From contig DUDB01000053.1 in assembly GCA_012959525.1 (NCBI GenBank), forward strand, positions 1 through 64,000: a stretch of 64,000 nucleotides of DNA. The letters run 5' to 3'. Made by a program: the position numbers and the translations under genes. Source of the stretch: Planctomycetota bacterium (GTDB taxonomy: Bacteria; Planctomycetota; UBA1135; GCA-002686595). Shown in pieces: positions 43,405 to 50,523 of this stretch. Numbering within the stretch: the stretch's first letter is position 1; each line of letters starts with the position of its first letter. The notes beneath the pieces are model-generated. The model was not told the DNA's origin and did no database searches. It saw nothing but the letters and a program-made list of their open reading frames with translations.

Positions 43405-46400
43405 CCTCCCCCAGCCTGATCATTGAAGTCACCGGCGAGGGCCGCGAGGTGACCCTGCCCCCCAGCGGCCAACTCGTCATCGGGTCCGATCCCGAGCGCA
43501 CCGACCTGACTCTGGACGACCAAGGCATCGCGCCCGTGCACTGCACCGTCGGGCGGATTCGAGGTGGCGGTTGGGCCCTCAAGGATTTGGGGTCGGACTA
43601 CGGATCCCTGGTCAACGGTCGTCCGGCTACCACCGTACGCCTCATGCACGGCGACGTCATCGTCATCGGCTCCAAGCACCTACGCATCAAGGACCCCAGC
43701 CTGCCCGCAGAACCGGAGCCGAGCGAACCTAAGCCCCAGACCAGCCCCACGCCCAGCGAGCCCAGCGAGCCCAGAGAACTCAGCGAGCCCAGCACGCCGG
43801 CACCCGGTACAACCCCATCCCCACCCAGCTCGATAGTCCCCGAGCTTCCCGGCTATCGCTTGGAGAAGCTGCTGGGACGCGGGGGCATGGGCCAGGTCTG
43901 GCTCGCAACGCAGGTAAGCCTGGCCCGGCGCGTGGCTATCAAGGTGCTCTCTGCCGGCCTCGAAGCCGATGGGGCGTTCGTGGACCAATTCCAGGCCGAG
44001 GCCCGCGCCGCAGCGGCCCTAGCCCACCCCAACGTGGTGACTGTTCACGACGTCGGTGAGGCCGGCGGACGCCACTTCCTGACCATGGAGTACATGGGCG
44101 GAGGTTGCCTAGAGTCACGCCTCGCCGAGCTTGGCCCCGTGCCCTGGCAGGAGGCCTTGACCATCTTGCGTGATGCCGCCCGGGGCCTGGAGTACGCCGA
44201 GTCCAAGGGTATCGTGCACCGCGACATCAAACCCGCCAACCTGATGTGCACCGAGACGGGACTGGTCAAGATCGCGGATCTCGGCCTGGCAGGCAGTGTG
44301 GAACAGGAGGAGATCATCGGGGGAGGCAAGATCTTCGGCACGCCCCACTTCATTGCCCCCGAAGTGGTGCGCGGCAACCGTGCCGACGCGCGCAGCGATC
44401 TCTACTCGCTCGGGGCCACGGCCTACCGCATCCTCTCTGGGCACACCCCCTTCGAAGGCGAGAGTAGCAAGGAGATCCTGCGACAGGTGCTGCACGAGGA
44501 CGCACCCGACCTGCGCGAGTTCGATCCTGATATTCCCGGTGGGGTCAACAACCTGATCACACGCCTGCTGGCTAAGGACCCCGAAGACCGCCCGCCCTCC
44601 GCCGCCATCCTGCTACCCGAGATCGAGCGCCTTCTGAGCCAGCACGGAAGGGTCTCTGCACCGCGTCAAGCTGTGCGCCCAGCCAAGAAGACTCCCGTCG
44701 GTCTGATCGTGGTGGGCATAGCAGGCCTTGCGCTGGGCGCCCGCCTCCTACTGCCCGGGGATGATCCAGTTCCGGATCCAGCCCCAGGCCCAATCGAACC
44801 CCGTGATGACCAAGCAGGTCCTGCCCTCCTCGAAGAGCCGGAAGATCCGGGAGGCGTGGACCAGGTGATTGCCGCGCCGGAGGATCCCGAGGAGCGAGGT
44901 GATAAGAGCGAGCAGATGGTGGAGCTTGAAGCCGAAAACGCTCTGCTCAAGTTGAGCGATCGCAGTCTCACCTCCGAGAATCGCATTATCGAGCTGCGTG
45001 CCATGGCCAAGCGCTACCTGGGAACAGATGCCGGGCGGCGCGCGGAAAAGGAGGTGTTCCTTCTCGAGGCCAAGATTGCGGCAGAGGTTGAAGCCGCCAC
45101 CGTTCGGAACAAGGGCCGACAGGGCCTTCTGGATGCCATGCAGCAGGCCGCGACCCCATTTGCTTCGAAGCCCGACTCCCGACCCACACCAGGCTCTGCT
45201 CTACGCGCCCTCGCCGCAATCCCCGGCCAGCAGGATTGGACTGACGACGAGATCTTCCTGGATGCTCGCGGAGACCTGCAGCTTGCGATCCTCAAGGACG
45301 CCCTGGATTGGACCTCGGTGCGCTGGCGCGAGGCCTTTGAGCTTAAGGAGGCCGGCAATTTCAAGAGATTGGATGAGGTCCTGACCAGCATTCTACCGCC
45401 AGTCGATTTGCCTCCCCTACTGGCAGGTGCACCGCAGGCCGCGAGCGACTGTGCCAACGAGCTCCGCAAGCTGGGCCGCGAGGCGAGCAGCATGCACGAT
45501 GTAGTCGACATCCTCGAATCCACGCATCGGGCTGAACGCTCCCAAGCGGATTTCGAGGCGATCGCCAAGGGCATAGGGCCCTCGAGCGGGGTGCGCACAC
45601 TCGTGCGCGATCTCAACTGGGCAGCGCTCGCCGAGCACCTGGCTGAACTGCGGCAGGGGATCACCAGTCCCTCAGCCCGCAGCATCCTCGGCACTCTCAG
45701 TGAGCGGGTCGAAGCTGGAGACCGGGCTCTGCTCAGCCTGGTAGACGCATGGGACCAAGGCCGTTGGAAGCGCCACTCAATCCTGGACCCCAGCGGTGGT
45801 CGCAGTTCCCTCCAGGCTGCCGGTGCGGACGCGTCGGGCCTGCGCCTCATGATCGACGGCAGCTCACAGCACTCGCCATGGTCTGCATGGAAAGACAACC
45901 CGCGCGCCTTCGAGAACCTATTCACCGGCCGACGGGACCAGCCCTGGACGGGCGCCGAACTTGAGGACATCGCCTCCGCCCTCCTTCTGGCTTCCATCAG
46001 CCAAGCCCTGGGTCAATTGCAGGGCCTTGTTGAGGGCGAGAACTCCTTCAAGACTCCCCCACCCAGGGCCGCAGCAGAGGACATCGAACGCAGCTTCGCC
46101 ACGGCCCTGGAGTGGGCCGAGCGAGCGACTAGCGAAGGCGGAGCCGGGACGGTTCGAGCAGAAATCGGTCGAGAGGCCGCCGCATCCAAGCTCCTCATCG
46201 CCGGATGGCTGGCAGGCAAGAATAACCAGTGGGCGGAGGCCGCTTCGGCCTTCGAATTCGCCTTGAAAGAGCACCCCGGGTCTTTCCTGATCCTGCTCCT
46301 GTCCGATGGGACTGACATCGCAGCGGCCCTGCCTGCCGCCCCCTCCAGAGCGAAAGAAGAGGCACCTGACGACACCGGGGACCTCGACGGCGAGGACTCC

Positions 46401-46454
46401 GATACAGAGTCCGATACAGACTCCGACACAGAGTCCGATAAAGAGTCCGACTAG
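43401..46454 (+). CDS. FHA-domain Ser/Thr protein kinase with transmembrane segment and large extracytoplasmic region
   Basis: This encodes 1017 residues from GTG 43401. Residues 20-95 form an FHA domain (IGSDPERTDLTLDD, LKDLGSDYGSLVNG). A Pro/Ser/Glu linker (100-150) leads to a PknB-type kinase (152-410): glycine loop LGRGGMGQVWLA, Lys181 in VAIKVL, HRDIKPANLM and APE in FIAPEVV; the Mg loop reads DLG instead of DFG, as in many bacterial kinases. A single membrane helix (VGLIVVGIAGLALGARLLL, about 430-450) follows. The remaining ~560 residues are helical, unrecognised and probably outside the membrane, ending in D/S/E repeats. It should phosphorylate proteins in response to an unknown external signal. 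Confidence 0.9.
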   Translation: MTSPSLIIEVTGEGREVTLPPSGQLVIGSDPERTDLTLDDQGIAPVHCTVGRIRGGGWALKDLGSDYGSLVNGRPATTVRLMHGDVIVIGSKHLRIKDPSLPAEPEPSEPKPQTSPTPSEPSEPRELSEPSTPAPGTTPSPPSSIVPELPGYRLEKLLGRGGMGQVWLATQVSLARRVAIKVLSAGLEADGAFVDQFQAEARAAAALAHPNVVTVHDVGEAGGRHFLTMEYMGGGCLESRLAELGPVPWQEALTILRDAARGLEYAESKGIVHRDIKPANLMCTETGLVKIADLGLAGSVEQEEIIGGGKIFGTPHFIAPEVVRGNRADARSDLYSLGATAYRILSGHTPFEGESSKEILRQVLHEDAPDLREFDPDIPGGVNNLITRLLAKDPEDRPPSAAILLPEIERLLSQHGRVSAPRQAVRPAKKTPVGLIVVGIAGLALGARLLLPGDDPVPDPAPGPIEPRDDQAGPALLEEPEDPGGVDQVIAAPEDPEERGDKSEQMVELEAENALLKLSDRSLTSENRIIELRAMAKRYLGTDAGRRAEKEVFLLEAKIAAEVEAATVRNKGRQGLLDAMQQAATPFASKPDSRPTPGSALRALAAIPGQQDWTDDEIFLDARGDLQLAILKDALDWTSVRWREAFELKEAGNFKRLDEVLTSILPPVDLPPLLAGAPQAASDCANELRKLGREASSMHDVVDILESTHRAERSQADFEAIAKGIGPSSGVRTLVRDLNWAALAEHLAELRQGITSPSARSILGTLSERVEAGDRALLSLVDAWDQGRWKRHSILDPSGGRSSLQAAGADASGLRLMIDGSSQHSPWSAWKDNPRAFENLFTGRRDQPWTGAELEDIASALLLASISQALGQLQGLVEGENSFKTPPPRAAAEDIERSFATALEWAERATSEGGAGTVRAEIGREAAASKLLIAGWLAGKNNQWAEAASAFEFALKEHPGSFLILLLSDGTDIAAALPAAPSRAKEEAPDDTGDLDGEDSDTESDTDSDTESDKESD
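46401..46448 (+). repeat. Four 12-nt tandem repeats encoding DTES-like units
   Basis: Four near-identical 12-mers (GATACAGAGTCC and variants with one or two changes) end the kinase gene and encode D-T-E-S, D-T-D-S, D-T-E-S and D-K-E-S. A unit count of this kind can change by slippage without shifting the frame. Confidence 0.85.
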
Positions 46455-46505
46455 AGCTCGTGCTCGGGGCTCGATCTGTGAGCCCATTTCTGCTGGAGTA
46501 GGCAC

Positions 46506-47387
46506 ATGGATCCAATGCGCCTCGACGAATGCGTGGCCACCGCCGCGAGCCAACTAGAAGATGAAGGCGTGGCCCCGCCGCAGATCCTGTTCCTCTTGGG
46601 CACGGGAACCGGGACCCTCACCAGCGCACTTCTCGGGGCGCGGCAGACGCACCTGGCTCAGGTGGAGGGCGCGCCCATCATCTGGAGTGAGCAAACATTG
46701 CACAGCGGCCGCATGGGTGGCCTGTCCGTCTGGCTCTTGGAAGATGCCCCGGGCGACCTGGAGTTCGGTGAGAGCGGCGGCCCGGCCCAGCCCCCATGGG
46801 AGCGCGCCTTTCCCGTCTGGCTGGCAGCCGAGATGGGTGCGCGCCTGTGCCTGCTCACGTCGGCTGGCGGTTCGCTCGTGCAGGACCTGCGCCCCGGCCA
46901 ACTGGCGGTTCTCCGCGACCACGTCAACCTGTCCGGCACGACGCCCCTCCTTGGTATGGGACAGACGCGCCTGGGCCCCCTCTTTCCAGATCAATCCGAG
47001 TTGCACAACGAGGCGCTGCGCGCATTGGCCTTGGAACGCGCCACAGAGCGCGGCATCTCCCTGAGCCCGCGCATCGCCGCATGCGTCCAGGGACCCGCAC
47101 TGAGCACACCGGCCGAGCGGGCCTGGTTCGCGTCCACGGGTGCCGAGCTCTTCGCACAGGGAATGGCCGGGCCTCTCCTGGCTTGTGCCCATGCGGGACT
47201 GACAGCCCTGACGCTGGTGGCCATCACCGACGGGCCTGCCCCGTCTGGCGCAACTCCTGAGGGTCTGAACATGGCCGAGTTGGTGGCCTCCGCGGAGAAG
47301 GCGGCGCCTGCCATGGAGGATCTGATCCAAAGCCTGCTGGCGGATCTGGGCCGGGTCGCCAGCGAGCGAGAGGCGGAGTACTCATGA
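46506..47387 (+). CDS. Purine nucleoside phosphorylase-like protein
   Basis: This encodes 293 residues from ATG 46506, with TGGAGTAGG upstream. The trimeric PNP fold is recognisable from ILFLLGTGTGTL (phosphate loop, normally GSGLG), WLAAEMGARLCLLTSAGGSL, LRDHVNLSGTTPL, VQGPALSTPAERAWFASTGAELFAQGMAGPLLACAHAGL and VAITDG. Where 6-oxopurine PNPs have Asn in the ITN motif, this protein has Asp, as in methylthioadenosine phosphorylases, so adenine-type substrates are possible. Several active-site blocks are degenerate. It overlaps purN by 4 nt (ATGA). Confidence 0.8.
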   Translation: MDPMRLDECVATAASQLEDEGVAPPQILFLLGTGTGTLTSALLGARQTHLAQVEGAPIIWSEQTLHSGRMGGLSVWLLEDAPGDLEFGESGGPAQPPWERAFPVWLAAEMGARLCLLTSAGGSLVQDLRPGQLAVLRDHVNLSGTTPLLGMGQTRLGPLFPDQSELHNEALRALALERATERGISLSPRIAACVQGPALSTPAERAWFASTGAELFAQGMAGPLLACAHAGLTALTLVAITDGPAPSGATPEGLNMAELVASAEKAAPAMEDLIQSLLADLGRVASEREAEYS

Positions 47388-47998
47388 GCCACTCCATCGC
47401 CGTCTTCGTCTCCGGCACCGGCCGTCATCTGGAGAACTTCGTGCGCCTCGCCTTAGCTGGCGAACTGGATGCACACGTGAGTCTCGTGCTGTGCGACCGT
47501 GCCGGAGCGGGAGCCATTGAGCGCTCACAAAAGTACGGATTGCAGCCCGTGACCCTCCTACCCGCGGACTTTGAGGATGGTGAGGCCTTCAGTCGAGCTG
47601 CCTTCGACGCCGCTCGGGAGGCGGGCGCCGAGACCGTCCTACTGGCCGGGTTCCTGCGACTCCTGCACATCCCCTCGGACTGGACCGGGCGGGTGCTGAA
47701 CATTCACCCTTCCCTGCTCCCAGCCTTCGGGGGCAAGGGATACTACGGACATCGGGTACATGAGGCCGTGCTCGAACGTGGCTGCACAGTCTCCGGCTGC
47801 ACGGTGCACTACGTGGATCAGGAGTACGACCACGGCCGTATTCTGGTCCAGCGCACGGTGCCTGTACTACCAGAGGACTCGCCAGATGAGCTGGCCTCGC
47901 GCGTCTTCAACGAAGAATTGGTCGCCTTCCCCGAAGCCCTCCGGCTCCACCTGCAGGCGCTCCCAGCCCGACAAGAGGCTGAGGATGCAACGGGGTGA
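47384..47998 (+). CDS. purN: Phosphoribosylglycinamide formyltransferase
   Basis: This encodes 204 residues. It transfers a formyl group from 10-formyl-tetrahydrofolate to GAR, the third step of purine synthesis. The catalytic triad is present: Asn106 and His108 in LNIHPSLLPAF and Asp145 in VHYVDQEYDHG. The N-terminal IAVFVSGTGRHLENF is the phosphate-binding loop (usually SGxGSNL). It overlaps both neighbours by 4 nt, linking purine salvage-like and de novo genes with the downstream LemA-like gene. Confidence 0.93.
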   Translation: MSHSIAVFVSGTGRHLENFVRLALAGELDAHVSLVLCDRAGAGAIERSQKYGLQPVTLLPADFEDGEAFSRAAFDAAREAGAETVLLAGFLRLLHIPSDWTGRVLNIHPSLLPAFGGKGYYGHRVHEAVLERGCTVSGCTVHYVDQEYDHGRILVQRTVPVLPEDSPDELASRVFNEELVAFPEALRLHLQALPARQEAEDATG

Positions 47999-48555
47999 AC
48001 GATCTCCTGCTCGCTCTGGCCGCAGCCTTCGCGGGCCTCTTGTATCTAGCTCATGAGCAGAGCCGGATTGCCGTAGCCCGACGCGGGTTCAGAGAACAAC
48101 TCCAACATCAGGTAGCCCTGCTCAAGCGACGCGCCGCGGTGGTAACCGAATACCTCGAGTGGGCGCGACGTTCGGGATCCACCCCCGCCACCGATTTGGA
48201 TCGCCTCAGCGACCACCAGACCCAGGCCGAACACTCCTGCAACAACCTGGGCCGCAACCCGGGGGACCGTCAGGCTCTGGAGGCCTTCAAAGCCAGCGGG
48301 ATCCAGATGCTGGGCTCTCGCGAGGCACTCCGCGTTGCCCCCGGGGACAAAGGTGCCGCACCCAAGGGGGCGCGAGGTCCCATCCTCCTACTAGAGCTCG
48401 AACGGTTGGATCAACTGCTTGCGAACCAGACGCGAACCACGTCGACCCTGGCTGAGTTGTTGGATCAAACACGCAGGCGCCCCGCCGCGCGTCTCTCGAG
48501 CCTTGTGGCCCACTTCGGAATCCTCCCCGGCGCCTCCTGGGGATTCCGCTCCTAG
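47995..48555 (+). CDS. LemA-like membrane protein
   Basis: This encodes 186 residues from GTG 47995 (overlaps the purN stop). One N-terminal hydrophobic segment (LLLALAAAFAGLLYLA) is followed by a helical domain. QHQVALLKRRAAVVTEYLEWAR and the C-terminal LVAHFGILPGASWGF resemble the LemA fold, where VQLKRRxDLIPNLV and FGF-end blocks occur, but the match is weak. The function of LemA proteins is poorly defined. It ends in a palindrome shared with the convergent lipoprotein gene. Confidence 0.65.
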   Translation: MNDLLLALAAAFAGLLYLAHEQSRIAVARRGFREQLQHQVALLKRRAAVVTEYLEWARRSGSTPATDLDRLSDHQTQAEHSCNNLGRNPGDRQALEAFKASGIQMLGSREALRVAPGDKGAAPKGARGPILLLELERLDQLLANQTRTTSTLAELLDQTRRRPAARLSSLVAHFGILPGASWGFRS

Positions 48556-48569
48556 CGCGTGGCGCTAGG
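48551..48569. terminator. Palindrome at convergent gene ends carrying both stop codons
   Basis: CCTAGCGC (48551-48558), loop GTG, GCGCTAGG (48562-48569): a perfect 8-bp stem. The left arm supplies the TAG of the LemA-like gene and the right arm, read on the other strand, the TAG of the lipoprotein gene. No T tract follows on either side, so terminator activity is likely but not certain. Confidence 0.5.
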
Positions 48570-49092
48570 CGGGCGGTGGGATGATCTTCAGTTCTCCGTC
48601 GACAGGACGAATAGCCAGCCATCCAGCGTGCTCGGACCCGTCCTTCATTATGAGGGTAAAGCTCACCATCCATGAGATCAGGTTCCTGTACGTGAAATCA
48701 CCGTATTGGAGCGTCTCAATGGCAAATCTCGGCGCATCGTGAAGTTCCTGTCCACACTCGGGGCAGTGGCCCACATCCAACTTGATGACCCCCTCACAGT
48801 CCTTGGCGATGCACTCAAAGGCCCCGGGGCCCGCAGCAACGGCACCGGGTCCTCGGCTACCCCGGTTCTTCACAACAACCTCTTCGATCTCATCCCAATC
48901 CACGCTCGGAATTCTCGTACGCGAGATCTTTCGGAGCTCCGGGGGACAGTTCGGCACGGCCGAATCCCCGAGAGCGCCCCTGTTTTCAATCAACTCTTGA
49001 AGCATCCCCTTCGCGACAATCTCGAGTGACGGAGCATCGGCGCAACCAGAGATACAGGCGAGTATTGCAACGGTCATGAGGACTCTGGACAT
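48565..49092 (-). CDS. Putative lipoprotein with Cys pairs
   Basis: This encodes 175 residues from ATG 49092, preceded by GAGGAAAGG. The N-terminus is a lipoprotein signal with lipobox ISGC (Cys17), so the mature protein should be membrane-anchored and a client of the Lol system. The middle contains CIAKDCEG and GHCPECGQEL, a zinc-ribbon-like C-x4-C...C-x2-C arrangement that is unusual for an exported protein. The rest is not recognised. It could be regulated with the mrf-like genes only by proximity. Confidence 0.72.
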   Translation of the reverse strand: MSRVLMTVAILACISGCADAPSLEIVAKGMLQELIENRGALGDSAVPNCPPELRKISRTRIPSVDWDEIEEVVVKNRGSRGPGAVAAGPGAFECIAKDCEGVIKLDVGHCPECGQELHDAPRFAIETLQYGDFTYRNLISWMVSFTLIMKDGSEHAGWLAIRPVDGELKIIPPPA

Positions 49093-49146
49093 TGGGCCTT
49101 TCCTCGGCGAGGGGTTGGACGTATGGCCTGGAAACCCAGGCACGAA

Positions 49147-50523
49147 CTACTGTACATGTTCCGTGCTCTGCTGCTGACGGCGAGCAACCTCCTCTCTCGC
49201 GGCAGCAGCCTTGAGCGTCAGTCGTTCCAGTCGATGCTCCAGATCTCCAGGAGTCGGGACGCCGCTCGCACGCGGAGTCAAACCGACACGCAAGGCGATG
49301 GCCTCACGCGTCCACTCAGCCGCCCCGTCCGGGTCGCCCAGCGCATGCTCATGCAGCTTCGCCAAGGCCTCATGGGCCAGCAGGGCGAGACCATCCCGGG
49401 CCGCCTTCCCTCGGGTCAAGGCGGCCAACGCGGCTCGGGCCGCATCGACCCGTCCTTCCAAGCGCAGGCTCTCAGCGAGGAGCCACTGCCAATCCCGGCA
49501 CTCTTCTCCGCCCTCACCGAGCCTGTCCAGGCCGCGCCCCATCCATTCGAGGGCCTCGGCTCGTTGGCCCGAAGTCCACAGTGCGCGCCCCACGGCCCAG
49601 GCCCGCCGCGCCGGGCAGCCGGCCAGAGCCTCGCCGCCCTTGCCCGCCCCGGGCCTCTGCTCGGCGAGGGTGAATCCCAGATGCGCCGTCAGGGTAACCA
49701 GGGACAACACGTCCAGCAGATTGTGGTGGAAGACCCCCTCCAGCCGGTGCGGACGCTCGGCGAGGTAGTCGAACCAGGCTTCAGGCGCCATGGACCCGGG
49801 CAGATCCTGCTCCCGTTCCAAACCCAACAGGCCACGCTCCAGGGTCTGCAGTCGGTCATTCTCAAACTGGCCACCGTTCACGCGCCGCATGGGATGGTAG
49901 AGATCCAGATGCGGGAGGCCTTCGAAGGGCGAGTCCACCCCGACGATGCGCATCTTGTCCTCCAGGCGGTGCCGGTCGAAGGACTTGCCGAAGAACGACA
50001 CCACGGCCTGTGCGTCGGCGATACGCCGGGCCACCTCCGCCAGGAGCGCGGCCTCCTGCTCTGGTCCGCCGAGGAACCCCTGCCAGACCTTGAACGCGCC
50101 GCCTTCGAACCAACCCAGGCCCACCATGAACACCCAGGTGCCCGCCCCACCGGAGAGACCCGTGGTCTCCGTATCCAGGTACACGGCGCGCTCGGGGTCC
50201 AGGTCTGCCAGGCTCGCGTCCCCACACAGGAGAGCGAAGGCCCCCGGGTCTAGCCCGTCCACCTCCCCGAGACGCCAGGATCCGTGCAGGGTGTCCCGCT
50301 CAAATTCCGTACAGCGTGCCAGGTAGTCCCCCGCCGGACCGACGCTTTCCTCTAGGTCGACAGGATCGCCACTGGTGTGAGTGCCCGGCTGGGATTCGGT
50401 GGCTGGTATGGACTGCGCGCGCGGCCCCGAGTCGGTCTTCGCCCGCGCGGCCCCGCGGCCCAAGAGCCGCGCAATACGTTCACGCGAAACCCCCGGATCA
50501 CCTGGACTGCCGGCGGAACTCAC
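49147..50523 (-). CDS. mrfB: RNase H-fold 3'-5' exonuclease, MrfB/YprB-like
   Basis: This encodes 458 residues from GTG 50523, which overlaps the helicase stop by 4 nt (GTGA). The DEDD exonuclease core shows YLDTETTGL (Asp117, Glu119), AVVSFFGKSFDRHRLEDKMR (second Asp), LDLYHPMRR and VFHHNLLDVLSLV (last Asp), as in B. subtilis YprB/MrfB. A C-terminal ~170 residues (LWTSGQRAEALEWMGRGLD and following) look like TPR helices. MrfB acts with helicase MrfA in repair of mitomycin C damage in B. subtilis; the same adjacent pair here supports that role. Confidence 0.85.
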   Translation of the reverse strand: MSSAGSPGDPGVSRERIARLLGRGAARAKTDSGPRAQSIPATESQPGTHTSGDPVDLEESVGPAGDYLARCTEFERDTLHGSWRLGEVDGLDPGAFALLCGDASLADLDPERAVYLDTETTGLSGGAGTWVFMVGLGWFEGGAFKVWQGFLGGPEQEAALLAEVARRIADAQAVVSFFGKSFDRHRLEDKMRIVGVDSPFEGLPHLDLYHPMRRVNGGQFENDRLQTLERGLLGLEREQDLPGSMAPEAWFDYLAERPHRLEGVFHHNLLDVLSLVTLTAHLGFTLAEQRPGAGKGGEALAGCPARRAWAVGRALWTSGQRAEALEWMGRGLDRLGEGGEECRDWQWLLAESLRLEGRVDAARAALAALTRGKAARDGLALLAHEALAKLHEHALGDPDGAAEWTREAIALRVGLTPRASGVPTPGDLEHRLERLTLKAAAAREEVARRQQQSTEHVQ

